64,000 nucleotides of DNA from Cryptocoryne crispatula var. balansae (taxonomy: Eukaryota > Streptophyta > Magnoliopsida > Alismatales > Araceae), in NCBI GenBank assembly GCA_036172225.1, contig CM069930.1, positions 19,976,530 to 20,040,529 on the forward strand, read 5' to 3'. Positions 1 to 12,800 of this stretch are shown here, in pieces (within the stretch, counting starts at the first letter, position 1; each line of letters starts with the position of its first letter). Both the position numbers and the translations under genes were made by a program. Under the pieces are notes generated by a model. The model made no database searches and was not told the DNA's origin. It saw nothing but the letters and a program-made list of their open reading frames with translations.

Positions 1-1314
<1,314 letters not shown>

Positions 1315-1585
1315 GAGAACAAAGGAGTGGCTCATTCAAAAAGCCTATATGTTGGGGAGCATGCAGGAATTGAAACCATCAGATGTGCTTATTTAATGGG
1401 GGATGGGCAACCAAACAAAAAAAGAAGCCAAGGCTGGTCATGTACAAGGGCCCAAGCCCTTCTCAGTCCCGAAGAAGCTCATGTAGCAGAAGTAGTGGAT
1501 AGATTGCCAGGGATAGAGCTGAAGAAATACTAGATGCCAACTTACATGGGCAGTCCCTTCTCGACTCTCATCTCCAAGAAACTAC
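1315..1585. other. Non-coding 3' internal tail of element X
   Basis: This sequence lies between the CAA array and the polypurine tract. A short open frame continues from the poly-Gln frame to 1533, but its 73 non-repeat residues match nothing I recognise. The placement fits the untranslated tail of an LTR element. Confidence 0.35.
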
Positions 1586-1599
1586 CTGTGGGGGGTATT
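1586..1599 (+). promoter_or_regulatory. Candidate polypurine tract of element X
   Basis: The G-rich run in 'tgtggggggtattt' directly precedes TGTTGGCACC at 1600. Plus-strand primer tracts of LTR elements sit immediately upstream of a 3' LTR that starts TG, so the arrangement fits. It differs from the AAGGCGAGGCAAGC tract of the other elements in this window. Confidence 0.45.
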
Positions 1600-4486
1600 T
1601 GTTGGCACCAAAATTTTCCACCTAGCTCGTTTGATACAAATTTCAGCAATGCCAAAGTCGGTGCGAAAAATCTGACCAAGATTTGAAAAATTCAAGAACA
1701 GATGATGCAAATAGGCTCTGGAAATGCCTTGGCATGGCTTGACATGCTACAAATGGCCAAGATAATGTGCTCATTGCATAGCCCCAGTTGAGAGCTTCGT
1801 AACGGTGCCCAAAACATGGAAAACAGACATCGGAAGGCCAAAATGACCATTTTGCCTCCGACACTTTGGGACAAATTGGGACTCTAACATGGAATTCCAA
1901 TGTTACCACATTGTAAATGTTGGATAGATCTAGGCAACGCTCAAAACGGATCAAAAATTTGACCACTGGATGAAGAGATATGCATGAAAGATCAAATCTG
2001 GACGAAAAGCTGTATACCGTCGCACCAGGGGCAAAATGGTCCGATCAACTCCCGGATTGACCAATGAGCTAATAATTTCAATTTTCATGGCCCGAAACTT
2101 TTATCTCATGAATATTGATACATGAAAAATAAATTTGGCCAATGGGAGGAGGTAATTACACACAATTATTATAGTTTTCAGCATTATTGACAGCCGAGAT
2201 CGCACTAATCAGAGAAATCAGTAAAATCGGGAGATCTGATGCAACTCAGGGGATCTCAACCACACATCGTGATGGAGCATGAGATCAACAGCTATCAGGG
2301 GATATTCTATATTTTTCAGAGTCAATTTGGGAGTTGTTTAATTAATTTCTGGCCGAAATTAACGATAGCCATCGGATTGGGGACTTTTAGACCAATGTAC
2401 TAGATTGGATCTCTCTCGCTTTCCTCCACATGCCTTGGTCGAACCTACCAGCTCTGTCTCCTTCCTTGTATGCAAGAAGCCCTAGAAAATAAGGGAGGGA
2501 GGCGCACCCACCTCCTCCTTCCTTGGCTGGTGGGTCCCACTCAACCACTTCCCTCAACCACCTCCTATGGCTTATCCCTATCTCTCCCTTGGTTTATCTT
2601 CATCCTAACTAATCCTACAACTAACCAAGCCTATCCTCATCCAAGCTTGGGTCAAACCAGCCTCCTTTACACCTGTCATGTGCACACACCTCCTTGAAAG
2701 AAGGAGAAGGTGCGCACCCTTCTCTCCCTCTCTTTCTAGTTGGCGCACAATCGCCAGCTCAACAACTAACTATGGTTTACCCTTATCACTCTCAACCTCC
2801 CCCATGGCCTATCCTTATCCACCCTCAACAGCCCATGGCTTATCTCTAGCTTAAGATGGCACCCCTCAGCCCCTATAAAAGCTCCCTCAGCTGGCCATGT
2901 TGGAAGAAAAGGCTGATCACCCTGTGGAAGCTCTGCCTCTCCTTCCCCTCACCAACTCTGGTCGAACCAGGCTCCTCCTCCTCTTGTGTGGATGTCTTCA
3001 ACAGCAATTCATCAAGCTTTTCTTCTTCTCTTTGGTGTGCCAAGTGAAGGAGAAGAAGGGAGAATCAAGCTAGCTCCTGCAGGTGTGCTAGAGACAAGTG
3101 CAGACAGCCAATAGCAGCAAGCTTCATCCTTCAGTGAAGCTCTCTTCATCCCTTTGCTCCCTCCATCAACATCGGAAATAAGAAGACCCCTTTTCTCATC
3201 CAATAGCAAGATAAGAGGGGTTTGGTGGCACATTCATCCCATCACCTTCATCTCCACTTGCAGTGCAAGAGAGAAGAAAAAAATGGTGAGTACGAGAAGT
3301 GTGCTCCGATGTAGCCCTTTAATTCTACTCTTCCCCTTCTCTTCTCTACCCTCTCTATGGTGGCATACCCCCTGAGTAATGCCCATTCAGACCCTTTGAG
3401 TGCCTTCCACGTTGGTCTATAGAAAGCCATCCTTTAGCCCCAAGGGCACCCATCATTTGGCCATCACAAAAATAGTCCCTTGCTGTCCCCAAAAATAGGC
3501 CTCTGAACCAGCCCCTTGTGCACCCTTTTGGTCCTCCATGTTGGCGCAGAAACCTTCCACTATCATGCTGGTTCGACCCCACTGATGGTCACCTGAACTT
3601 ATACCTCCTGCCTCCCCCAATCAGGCCCCGAATGGCATGTAAAACAGGCCCCCTTGTTGGCCCAAGTTCTGCCCCCCTTGTGAGCACCCATGTCAGGCAC
3701 CTTTGATGGTCACCTAGTTTTCCCAATGTGCAACACAACCAAGACAGATTTTACAACACCCTAAGCAAACCACACATCCTCTTTAATGTGTGGAAGGAGG
3801 GGTGGCAGCCCGGGCCTCTTGGAATCTGCTAGACGGGCCAAGAGTTAAGCTGGGTGGCCCTAATTTCCACCCATCAAATGCCTTTGCACAGCCCATTGAC
3901 TTCCCAATTTGGCCATCCAAATAGTCCAAGTTCTACCCACCTGAGAAGCATCCGAACATAAGCCCCCTTTCAGCCCATGTTTGTCCTATCAAAACATACC
4001 TTAATAAGGAACTTGCGTGCCCCCTTGGTGGCCCTTCAACACAACACCTGAATGGCAAAAGAAGTCTGCCCATTTTCAACTCTCAGAAACAGCACCGAAA
4101 CCTGTCCTTCTTTAGATCTTTACATAGAGGTTTGCACCACCTACTTCTGCTGCATGAAAAAACAAAAAAATGGCAAAGGCATACAGGTTATGAAGCTGGC
4201 CATTTTGGCCTTGAAGTGCTACAAATAGGCCATGCTGGTCCTTGAAGAGCAAATCAGGCCGCCAGGGCCCAAGATGTTCAAAACAGGCCAACCGGGCCAA
4301 AAGGACTTGAAGACTGGCCTTACCAGGCTGACATGACTTGAAGACCGGCTCATTGTGCTACTTACATGAAGCTGGCCCATTGGGCCTTGGACATTTAAAA
4401 ATCACAGTTAACTAAATCTGAAGGCGAAATGCCAAAGTTAAATAAGGGGTTAGATAAATTAACATAGAGAGAGACTCTTTTTCACT
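1600..4486 (+). mobile_element. LTR-like sequence of element X, right end truncated or undefined
   Basis: Starts TGTTGGCACC directly after a G-rich tract and carries a TATA box about 1.27 kb in, as a U3-R-U5 arrangement would. No coding sequence is present. Around 3780-4400 the phrase 'gaagctggcc(c)attgggcctt' and variants recur loosely. The right boundary is uncertain: mitochondrial sequence is recognisable from about 4610, and no clean CA end or target duplication was found. The LTR was probably broken by, or joined to, the mitochondrial insert. No second copy is in the window, so the LTR call rests on motifs only. Confidence 0.4.
2874..2880 (+). promoter_or_regulatory. TATA box in LTR-like sequence of element X
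   Basis: TATAAAA in the context 'cccctataaaagc', a strong plant TATA box. A transcript would begin about 30 bases downstream, marking the U3/R boundary if this is an LTR. Confidence 0.5.
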
Positions 4487-4614
4487 TCAGGCGCTTGTGG
4501 TTTTTGATGTACTTGCTTGTACTTATCTTTGTCGAGATTTGGCTGGTGTTCAATCTAGCTATCGATTGGTAGAGTACAAGATCAAAAGGAAGATTTCTTT
4601 CTTGGTCAACAATT

Positions 4615-4674
4615 TGCGGAAACGAAGACCTTCGAGAACATTAGATAGGGAAGAAAGGGGATAAAGTCAAGTCT
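4615..4674 (+). pseudogene. rps19: rps19 3' remnant (mitochondrial)
   Basis: The stretch 'cggaaacgaagaccttcg' followed by a damaged Gly-Arg-Lys-Arg-Gly tail matches the C-terminus of plant mitochondrial ribosomal protein S19 as I remember it. It sits just upstream of the rps3 start, as in mitochondrial genomes. The rest of rps19 is missing or unrecognisable. Small deletions break the last codons. Confidence 0.6.
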
Positions 4675-4757
4675 AAGCACCATATAACACGAAAAGGAAA
4701 TCCTATTTTGGTAAGACTTGATCTGAATCATAGTTTAGATCCAAGTCAGTTCATTGA

Positions 4758-6526
4758 GGGCAACCGTGAAAGTCACCGAATGGGTCCGGTCCATCTTTTC
4801 CTAATCTTTGTCCCATATTTTACTAAAAAAAAGGCGTGGGAGGACGTTGCATATGCCCAGGATGAACACGACTTCTTCTAACGTTAGAAGACCACAGGAA
4901 GACACCTGGGACCTGAGCATGTCGTGAAAGAAGCACACTGGGCGGGCCTGCTTAGACCGTGTCTCTGGGGCACAGTTGAATGTAGATATCATGAACGAAC
5001 AGGAAACCATGCCGAGAAACCCCTCCCCTAATGTGCCGATCACTAGCGCATCCAGAGCCCCAGCACCCAGCGGAGCTGGAGAGGCCGTCACTGATCTGAG
5101 AAGTGAGTTTTCGGTTCAGATAGACTGACTTATTCTGTGAACGCCTAGCCCCAGGAATCAATAAGAAAACAAGTGCTAAGTTCAGATCATTGAATAAACC
5201 AAAAGAAGAGACATTTCTCGCTCGGCGCCGCACTATGCTCTGCTTCAAAAAATGAGAGTTTTTTGTGGAACCGGTGAACCACGCGAGTTGGTTAGATGCG
5301 TGGGGCAGAGGGCTTGTAGTATCTACTAGCGCAGCTATTCAGTGGAAGGGAAGGAGTCTAAATCGAATCGACCCCCTTTTTTTCTTTTTAGAAACAAAAG
5401 CAGTACAAATGGATTTGACTCTCAGATGAGACTAAGCAGCTACCGTTCCAACGCGCCCTTGACCCTATCTTGATTAAGACCGAAAGCCCTCTCTAAAATG
5501 GAGCCTAGTTGAAGCTGTCATTAAAATCATAGATGGAAAAATAGAGAATGGGTGGATGCGAATATGGATGGGCTCAGTAAAAAGAGTTGTAGATTTGTAG
5601 AACAGGCGCTTGCGTATGCGTGCTACAAAACTATGCCAGCTTCGCTTAGTAATTACCCCTACGTGAAAAGAGCTTTAGTAATTACCCCGGGTTGCTTCTT
5701 AGCGCCATACCCCAAAGTGTGAGTATTGCCTTTTCAGCCTACGCTTGCTGCTTGCAGCATTAGATCTAAAGAATGAATGCTTACCCAAACCGGTCCATCC
5801 AGATCTCAAAGAATAACGAGCTAGGCAGCCAGTAGGCAAAGAAAAGAGGCGGGCTGGCTGGTCGGGGCCTTGTCGATACGTTCTTCTTTCGAAGCGTTTT
5901 ACCAATAGAGCGAGGGTGGGGGCGTTTACTTTCAAATGACAACCGCCTATTTCTGCTGCGGGGGCATTGCACGAAACCAAACTATCCCCCGCTCGATTAA
6001 GTACCAGTTGCTTCACTGGTAGGCCAACTTAGGTTAGGGGGGCATTGTCCCTCAGTTCTTACCAACCCCAAGTGTGAAATCGACATCTAGCTTATTCTTG
6101 GTCGAAGTGGAATGTTCCCTCAGCTGTCCATTTCTTATTCATTCATGACGCCCCTAGTGGACTTGGCAGTGCTCCTTTCTCAAACCAGAACAGCTCTGAA
6201 ACGTTAGAGAAGATAGGGGAAGACCACTTGAGCGAACCGACCAAAGGGACTTTACTTATCCGAACTGAACGTTAGCGGCTTAAGCTAAGCCTATCACGAG
6301 TAGCATCGCTGCTTGATCGGCGGGGAGGAGCATCACAAAGTATGGGGCAAAGGATCTAGCACTTTGACTTTGTCCCCCGGGATCTACCACACGTTGGGTT
6401 TGAGAGCCGTGTGATAGGTGACTATCCAGCACGGTTCAGAGTGCACTTGTATGTTGTCTGTGCTGGTGAATGGAAGCCCCCACAAGTAAGAAGCAACTCT
6501 TCCCATCCCGTCACCATTGACTCAAT
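4758..6526 (+). other. Group II intron of rps3 (rps3i74 type), decayed
   Basis: About 1.77 kb separate the two recognisable rps3 exons at exactly codon 25, the conserved position of the first rps3 intron in seed plants. The 3' part holds a domain V-like hairpin at 6404-6437. No maturase reading frame is present, as is usual for this intron. Retention of the full intron means the transfer to the nucleus was of DNA, not of a spliced transcript. Confidence 0.85.
6404..6437 (+). ncRNA. Group II intron domain V
   Basis: A 34-nt hairpin with arms GAGCCGTGTG and a matching CAGCACGGTTC, ending about 90 nt before exon 2. This is the length and base pattern of the catalytic domain V of group II introns. 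One or two arm positions look altered. Confidence 0.8.
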
Positions 6527-7989
6527 TTATTATTATGGTAAATCAGTGTATCAAGATGTCAATCCGAGATCTTATTTTGGTTCGATACGTCCACCTACGA
6601 TAAGTGCCTTTGGCTTTCATCTCGGTAGGTGTATTATTCTACATTTTCCAAAAAGGACATTCATTCATTTCTTTCTTCCCTGTCGACCACTATGACTGAA
6701 ATGACACGACAAATCAAGACCCATAAAGGAGAAGGGCCGGTGGTGGGCATTTGGGAAGGTCGGGCCGATCGGGTGTCTTCTTCAAAGCGAGGAGGAAAAA
6801 CAAAATGAAGTGAGAGGTCAGGGGACAGGGAAAAGAGTCGAGTCGATCAGGCACGATGACTGGGAGAAGCAAAACGAAATCCAGCCGAAAAAATGCAATG
6901 CTATGGATACCATGACCGATCACAATCGATAAAGAAGAATCTTTCTAAATCACTTCGGGTTAGCGGGGCCTTCAAGCATCCGAAATACGCCGGGGTTGTA
7001 AATGACATAGCCTTACTGATAGAAAATGATGACTCCTTCAGAAAAATGAAGTTATTCAAGTTCCTTTTACCAAAGAAGTCCCACTCTGACGGCCCGACGA
7101 GTCATCTACTAAAAAGGACCCTTCCCACTGTGCGCCCCTCCTTGAATTATTCGGTCATGCAATACTTTTTAATACTAAGAACAAAATACATTTTGACCCC
7201 ATCGTAGTTCTCAATCATTTTGTGGCACCGAGCTTGGCTGAACCATCTACGATGTGGGGAGCTAAGGGAGGAAGCTTAGATAAGAGAATACGCTCGCATC
7301 GGTTTTTTTGTAGAAAGCTTGACCAACGAGAATAAGTGTTTGGCCCAAGCCAAAAAGAGGTTGATCCACTTCATTCGCCAAGCGAATGATCTTCGCTTCG
7401 TGGGAACAACAAATACCACCATTTCGCTCTTTCCTTTCTTCGGTGCTACCTTTTTCTTTCCAAGGGATGGGGTTGGGGTGTATAATAATCTCTTTTTTGA
7501 GGATGCCCGGGAACAACTCCCAGGTCAATTAAGTCAAAAATGTTGGATTCTCATGGGTAAGGATAAGGCGCTTGCGGAATTGTTAGAGAAATTCATAGAC
7601 CTAAGTGGGATAGGAGAATTGAACAAGGGAACAGAGATGATGATAGAGATCATACTTAGAAACAGAAGAATTCCATACAGGTATAATTCTTATTTGAATG
7701 AAGTGAAAAAAATGCGATCTTTATTGTCTAATAAAACACACACCGCAAGTGCCTTAATTAAGTCGGTAAAGATTAAATCTGTTTATCAAAGTGCTTCTCC
7801 AATTCCTCAAGACATCTCTTTTAAACCAAGGAACAATTCATTTCTTTCTATTTTGAGTCACATGGTGAGGGATATTCTTTTAATAATGCCAAAAGGGGTG
7901 GAGGAGGATATGTATTAGTTGTTCAGGTTGATCAGAAGGTGCGGAAATAGCTAGAACTGAATGCGGAAAGTATTGAAAAAGATCTTGTA

Positions 7990-8527
7990 ATGTATTTAAC
8001 CAGAAAATCGATTATACTCCTGCTCCAATATCTACTCGTTACGGAATCTCAGGTGTCAAAGTGTGGATCTCATATTGTAAAAAAGGAAGGGGCGTGCTAT
8101 ATCCGAAACGTAAGATATTTCGTAAATATCGTAAAGGCGGATGTAGTAGGGGCCGCGAACCGGATGGTACACAACTTGGTTTTTGAATATATGGCACCAA
8201 AAGTTGTGGAGCTGGTCGTCTTTCATATCGAGCCATTGAAGCAGCGTGTCGGGCTATAATCGGACAATTCCAACATGCTATGAGTGGACAATCTCGATGA
8301 AATGGTAAGATATGGGTAAGAGTTCTCGCAGATCTTCCTATTATGGGAAACCCACAGAAGTGAGAATGGGAAGAGGAAAAGGAAATCTTACGGGTTGGAT
8401 TGCTCATGTGTCCACTGGACAAATCCCATTTGAAATGGATGGTGTGAGTTTGTCAAATGCTTGACAAGCCGCTACATTAGCGGCGCATAAACCATGTTCG
8501 TCAACCAAGTTTGTTCGGTGGTCGTAA
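7990..8527 (+). pseudogene. rpl16: rpl16 pseudogene (mitochondrial ribosomal protein L16)
   Basis: The start reads MYLTRKSIILLLQYLLVTES, overlapping the end of rps3 in another frame as in plant mitochondria. Later blocks are clear L16: LYPKR, FRKYRKGGCSRG, SYRAIEAA, IWVRVLADLP, GWIAHVSTGQIPFEMDG and AAHKPCSSTKF, ending RWS-stop at 8525-8527. At least three frameshifts and two in-frame TGA codons replacing Arg CGA destroy the frame. Confidence 0.9.
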
Positions 8528-10188
8528 TTGGTTAGTGGGAAAAAGCGGGCCGGGACTCAAAAGAATTTGGCGAAGTGTTTGTTCCTGAACGACAAAAGTG
8601 GAAAGAAGGCGCTTGTGGTGCTAAGCTTTTTTTAATCGCCGAAATTGTACGAAGTCGGCTGGAGATGTCACGGTTTACATCTTCTGGCCCAGTAAAGTGA
8701 CAGTAGAAGAATGAGAAAGAGAAGAGCTAAGATTCAGGAAAGGATGACCTTGTTGTTTCTTTTTCGAAACGGTTTTTTATTTCTTTTTCCGCAAGCGAGA
8801 AAACTACAAGCGCGTAGGCTTTCGAGCGCTCCTTCACCTTGAAGTCAATTCTTTATAATGTATCTAGCTGGTGAGGCAAGGGAAGTAAGGAAAGCAGCTG
8901 AAGCAAGCAAGGTGCCTAAGCATTCAAGTTGCGAGGCGCTTGCGGGGGAGTGAGCGTCTTTCCAGTCATTTAGTATAATATGCTCGAGATGGATCAAGTG
9001 GTGAAATATGAATTCGGTTAGGAAGCATAGGAATTCAAAGCACTTCGGGTAGACGTTACGTTAGCCTATAGCTTCAAGCCGGAAAGTTCAGTCTCTACGA
9101 GCTTTGAAATCCTTCCCCTATTGTAGTTATGGCAACGAGTTCTCAATGAAAACGTCAGTCTAGTTAGTTCTGAAAGTTAGGTGAAAGTCTCGCTACATTT
9201 CATATTCGCTCGGGAGTAAAGCTACCTTCCTTTAGCCGTCTTCTATTGTATCTAGAAGCTGGAAGTTAGAGAAGCGTCAATCTTCAAGCCAGTGATCAAG
9301 AGAATATGATAAGGGCTTGCCTCTTTTTAGGGCTTTCCATGGAAGGGGTTCAGGTTTAGCCGAGCCCTATGAGTGAACCATAGCTCACGAACTTTAGGAA
9401 CAAACGGAAGCCAGTCGTTGCTATACGATTTTCGTATGAAGATTAGAGAAATAGGTGATGGGTAAGAAGAAAGCTCAACGTGAGAGACTGATGCTATAAC
9501 GAGGGTGTGGCGTACCCAGTCAACCATACCGACAACTGCGATTCCTGAATGCGAGCCTCTCTTCTCTCTTTATTTTTATCGATCCTGGCTGATCATCAAC
9601 TCAGTACTCTGGTGAAAGAATGAGGTCAGCCTTCTCGAGCAAACCGAGGCATCAATCAAATGAGTACTCCGCTGACTCTAACTGTAGATAGAAAGGGATG
9701 GACGCATCAAAGAAAGCCCTCGCTAGCCTTTTCAACAAACGGGGATGGGAAGGTCGGAGGAAAGAAGACGGCTAAAGGCAGACGAAAGCTATGACAATTT
9801 GGCCTGACTGTGAAAACTTCCCTTTTCCTATTTCAGCGAGGATCGAATTCTTCTACTCGAAAACAACTCGGCATTAGCATCAGTGAAATAACTTATAAGA
9901 TAGACCAGAAAATATATGCTTGAAGAAGCGTTGCTTTGCTTGGCATCAGTCTCTCGTAGTCCCCATGGCACCGCTAGATAAGAAGAAGATCAAGAATGTG
10001 AGTTTTCAAATCGGATACGGCGATTTCTGATTAAGTTTTGACAGTTGTTGCTATTTCTTCTTGCTTGTCCGCAGTCATTGTGATTTGAAAACGAATGACT
10101 AAAAGGAATGAGATGTGAGAAGGACTAAGAGGACTTACCTGTGATGGAGAGAATTGTTCCACTTTCGTTCACAAATTTCTGAAACACT
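8528..10188. other. Mitochondrial-type intergenic sequence, no gene seen
   Basis: The first 150 bases continue from rpl16 as its mitochondrial 3' flank would. The rest has the mixed, GC-moderate texture of plant mitochondrial spacers, but I recognise no gene, tRNA or rRNA in it. It may include rearranged mitochondrial segments. It ends at the CACTA terminus. Confidence 0.5.
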
Positions 10189-10200
10189 CACTACAAGAAA
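10189..10200 (+). repeat. CACTA 5' terminal inverted repeat
   Basis: CACTACAAGAAA, the stereotyped outer end of plant CACTA transposons. The three bases before it are ACT, a possible 3-bp target duplication that cannot be checked because the other end is absent. Confidence 0.88.
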
Positions 10201-10204
10201 TAAA

Positions 10205-10600
10205 GTTATTAGGGACGGGTTAATGGCGACGGCTTTACTAAGCCGTCTCTATAAGAGTTAATTGCGACGGCTTAAGCCGTCCATACTTAAGCCGTCGACA
10301 AATACAAAGATATAAGCGACGGCTCTATGAAACCGTCGCAATATAGCTTATTAGCGACGGCCTAAGCCGTCGTCAAACCCGAAAATGCACCCGGAACACC
10401 CATCGGTCCGGGTAAATGGCGATGGCTACGGATAGCCGTCGCCAACTTAGTTAATAGCGACGGCTCTAAGCCATCGCAATAAAATTTTTCGACCGTTCAA
10501 CGGTCGACTCATTTTTGTGACGGCCTCAGCCGTCACTGTTGTACTTAAACGTACCAAATGCGACGGCTTCAGCCGTCGCCAATACATTAGGGGTTTACAA
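10205..10600 (+). repeat. CACTA 5' subterminal repeats (gcgacggct hairpins)
   Basis: About eight copies of a short inverted repeat of the form 'gcgacggct(t/c)...aagccgtcgc', spaced 30-50 bases apart. In En/Spm-type elements, subterminal repeats bind the element's own DNA-binding protein and are needed for excision. Each copy here is itself a small palindrome. Confidence 0.85.
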
Positions 10601-10614
10601 AACCCCGTCGGCAC

Positions 10615-10880
10615 CTTCCCTCTCCCCCCCCCGCTTGCTCCTCGACGCGCTGCCGCCGCCTTTCTGCCGCCGCCGCTGCCTTGCTGCCGCCGCCGCCGCC
10701 GTGGCGCTGCCGCCGCCGCCGCCGCGCTGCCGCAGCCGCCGCTACCGCCACCGCCGCGCTCCCGCCGCCGCCGCCGCGCTGCCTCCTTGCGCTGCCGCGG
10801 CTTCCGCCTCCTTGCGCCGGCGCCGCTGCCTTGTTGCGCCGCCGCCAGTCTGCCGCCGCCCTCCCCTCGCTACATCCGTC
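10615..10880 (+). repeat. CCG/GCC-rich block in CACTA leader
   Basis: About 260 bases of near-continuous (CCG)n-like sequence. Open frames through it read Pro/Arg/Ala-rich peptides and look like compositional artefacts. GC-rich blocks next to the subterminal repeats are known in CACTA elements and may form the start of the transcript. I do not call a gene. Confidence 0.6.
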
Positions 10881-11375
10881 CGGGCATTATCCTCCACGGT
10901 ATATTTTAACTGAAATTAGTTTATTCATTAGTTTCTATTTGAATTTTATTTAAAGTCTTATGAAAAGTGGATGTTTATTGATAAATCTTTCATTTCATAT
11001 CGGCTAGGGTTAGTTGTGTGGTCAATCATCTAGCACTCGTGTGTTTTGAGACCATGTAATTTTTTTAGGAAATCATGATATATGCCAAATTAAGTAGAAA
11101 GCATTTTAGTGTAATAAATTGTTTAGAAAAATAGTCGTATTGTAGTGTATTAAGTCTTTTATAATTAGATTATGCTTATTTCTTTAAATTATACGTCAGC
11201 ATGAATAAAAAAGATCACTCGTATAGCTAAACGATCCGGCTTCTTCGGCTCGGCGTGAACCCCTATTTCGATTTCATCGATTCGGAAGGCTCACAAATCG
11301 AATGAAACCGGACCGAACTGCTTGGATCGAATTGTTTAAAACATTACATTATTATTAAGAAAAATAATATGTATA
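10881..11375. other. CACTA leader or intron, AT-rich, no gene
   Basis: AT-rich sequence after the CCG block with no usable reading frame. It may be part of a 5' untranslated intron of the transposase gene. The start of the CGGTTCGG-rich insert near 11380 is not sharply defined. Confidence 0.4.
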
Positions 11376-11379
11376 TAGT

Positions 11380-11876
11380 TTGATTCGGTTTGATGGGTTA
11401 TCTATTTGGTTTTTTGAACCAAACCGAACCGATAACTTTTTATCGATTTAGTTCGGTTCGGCACCTCCCCAAACCGAACCGAACCGGTAAACTAGTTGAC
11501 AAATTTGTCAAAATTTGACCCACTTTATTTACATATTATGTTACATTTAAATATATATATTACATCAATTTTAAATATATATTATTATAAATTTAAGTTA
11601 ATTAGTATAAAGATATAATTATATATTATAAATAAAGTATTACTTTTCATATTAATCTTAAGTAATTATTATAATGTATATTTTATTTTATTTTATTTTA
11701 TTTTTATTTATTTAAATATACATTAAACCGATGAACCGAACCAAACCGAACCGAACCACAATCGGTTCAAAGCTCATTGAACCGGTACGATCCGGTTCGG
11801 TTCCCCTTATCGGTTCGGTTTTGGTTTGGAAAAAAAGACTAAACCGAACCGAACCGAACCGTTTACATCCCTAGTC
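11380..11876. repeat. CGGTTCGG-rich insert, likely non-autonomous element
   Basis: Two clusters of CCGAACCGAACC / CGGTTCGGTT motifs (11380-11510 and 11725-11870) flank an AT-rich core and end at 'tttacatccctag'. This resembles a known class of short plant repeats ending in AGGGATGTAAAC. The left end is imprecise and I could not find a target duplication, so the class is a guess. Confidence 0.45.
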
Positions 11877-12190
11877 GCGGGGCTCTGAAACTGGAAGTCC
11901 GCGCGCTATTCATTGCTGCGGCTCACCATCTGATGGGGTGTATGTAGTTGGATTTTTCTTTAACAAGAGTAGAAGATAAAAAATTAATAAGAATTTTTTA
12001 ATGAAACTCAATGTCATTAATATGTTTATCTTATGACGGCTTTAATTCTTATTTTCAGGTAGTTTCAAACGACATTCTCGTTCGAGACTTTCTTCTCTTG
12101 GAGGTGGTTCGATTTGTGTTTATTTTGTTTCGAGACTTTCTTATCTCATTGTTTATTTTTGTGCATATACATCTTTATTTATATTAACAC
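11877..12190 (+). other. 5' untranslated region of CACTA transposase, with likely splice acceptor
   Basis: Sequence between the CGGTTCGG insert and the transposase start. 'tattttcag' ending near 12058 is a good 3' splice site, so the transposase mRNA probably had an upstream non-coding exon. No other feature is seen. Confidence 0.4.
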
Positions 12191-12799
12191 ATGACGAGGA
12201 GCTTAGATAAGTCTTGGATAGATATTCCTAACAGATTAAGTCCTAGGTATCTTCAAGGAGTAGAAGAATTTTTAGATTATGCTTACGATGAATGTAGGAC
12301 TCGATTTAGACATGGATTAGACAAAACTTTGATTCAATGTCCATGTAGACGGTGTTGTAACACATTTACTTTAAAAAGAGATGTAGTTAAAGAACATCTA
12401 ATATGTGATGGCATATGGTCCAATTATCGAACGTGGATAGGTCACGGAGAAATTGAACCTAGTTTAAGTATCGTTAATGAAGTTCGATTAGATGAAGCAC
12501 AACATGAGAATTTAAATGACGATGTAATAGAAATGCTTGAAGACATTCAAAATATTCAACAAGCATCTATACATCATGAAGGTGAACCAAGTATAGAAAC
12601 ACACAAGCATTTCTTGCTATTAAGAGATGCAGAAACACCATTATATGAAGGATGCACAGAAATATCTAAGTTAAAATTTATTTTAAAGCTGATTCAGTTG
12701 AAGTCAGTAAATGGTTTGAATGGAAAATGCATGAGTAGTATATTGTCTTTATTTAAGGATGTATTACCGAAGGATGCAAGTGTTCCTAACACTTGGTAT
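12191..12799 (+). pseudogene. CACTA transposase (TNP2 type), N-terminal part
   Basis: The first 203 residues of the transposase that moves CACTA elements by cut and paste. The start MTRSLDKSWIDIPNRLS, followed by a GVEEFLDYA block and a CPCRRCCN zinc-binding-like cluster, is the transposase-associated domain at the N-terminus of plant TNP2 proteins. The frame is open until element 1 interrupts after codon 203 (Tyr). The frame resumes in phase at 24658 once element 1 and one target copy are set aside, so the insertion hit the coding exon. Confidence 0.9.
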
Positions 12800-12800
12800 G
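12796..12800. repeat. Target site duplication of element 1 (left, GTATG)
   Basis: GTATG precedes the left LTR, and GTATA follows the right LTR at 24657-24661. A 5-bp duplication with one mismatch fits Ty3/gypsy integration followed by one mutation. Confidence 0.75.

Larger units (their letters stand above)
4684..8113 (+). pseudogene. rps3: rps3 pseudogene (mitochondrial ribosomal protein S3)
   Basis: In mitochondria rps3 encodes a small-subunit ribosomal protein. Exon 1 (74 nt, 4684-4757) reads TRKGNPILVRLDLN but its ATG has become ATA. A group II intron follows. Exon 2 starts at 6527 with DYYYGK and continues with recognisable S3 blocks such as SYFGSIRPPT, KHPKYAGVVNDIA and AKKRLIHFIRQANDL, ending SET-stop at 8111-8113. 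An in-frame TGA at 6693 replaces an Arg CGA codon, and several indels shift frame between 6700 and 8110. The 3' end overlaps rpl16, the usual mitochondrial arrangement. Gene identity is secure; it cannot be functional here. Confidence 0.9.
4487..10188 (+). other. Nuclear mitochondrial insert (NUMT), rps19-rps3-rpl16 region
   Basis: A block of plant mitochondrial DNA inside transposon-rich nuclear sequence. It keeps the mitochondrial order rps19 (3' end), rps3 with its intron, and rpl16 overlapping the rps3 3' end. All three genes are broken by stops, small indels and a lost start codon, several by CGA to TGA changes as expected from deamination of methylated cytosine in the nucleus. The left edge is somewhere in 4480-4610. 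The right edge is the CACTA terminus at 10189, so the CACTA element probably inserted into or beside the NUMT. Confidence 0.85.

Noticed and set aside
6411..7918. Functional rps3 transferred to the nucleus
   Set aside because: No targeting presequence, retained group II intron, ATA in place of ATG, in-frame TGA and several frameshifts.
4487..10188. Window being actual mitochondrial genome sequence
   Set aside because: All three ribosomal protein genes are broken and the block is bordered by an LTR-like element and a CACTA transposon, so it is nuclear.
10517..10953. Overlapping Pro/Arg/Ala-rich open frames, possible captured host gene exon
   Set aside because: They follow from the CCG-rich composition in three frames; no domain or splice structure supports a gene.
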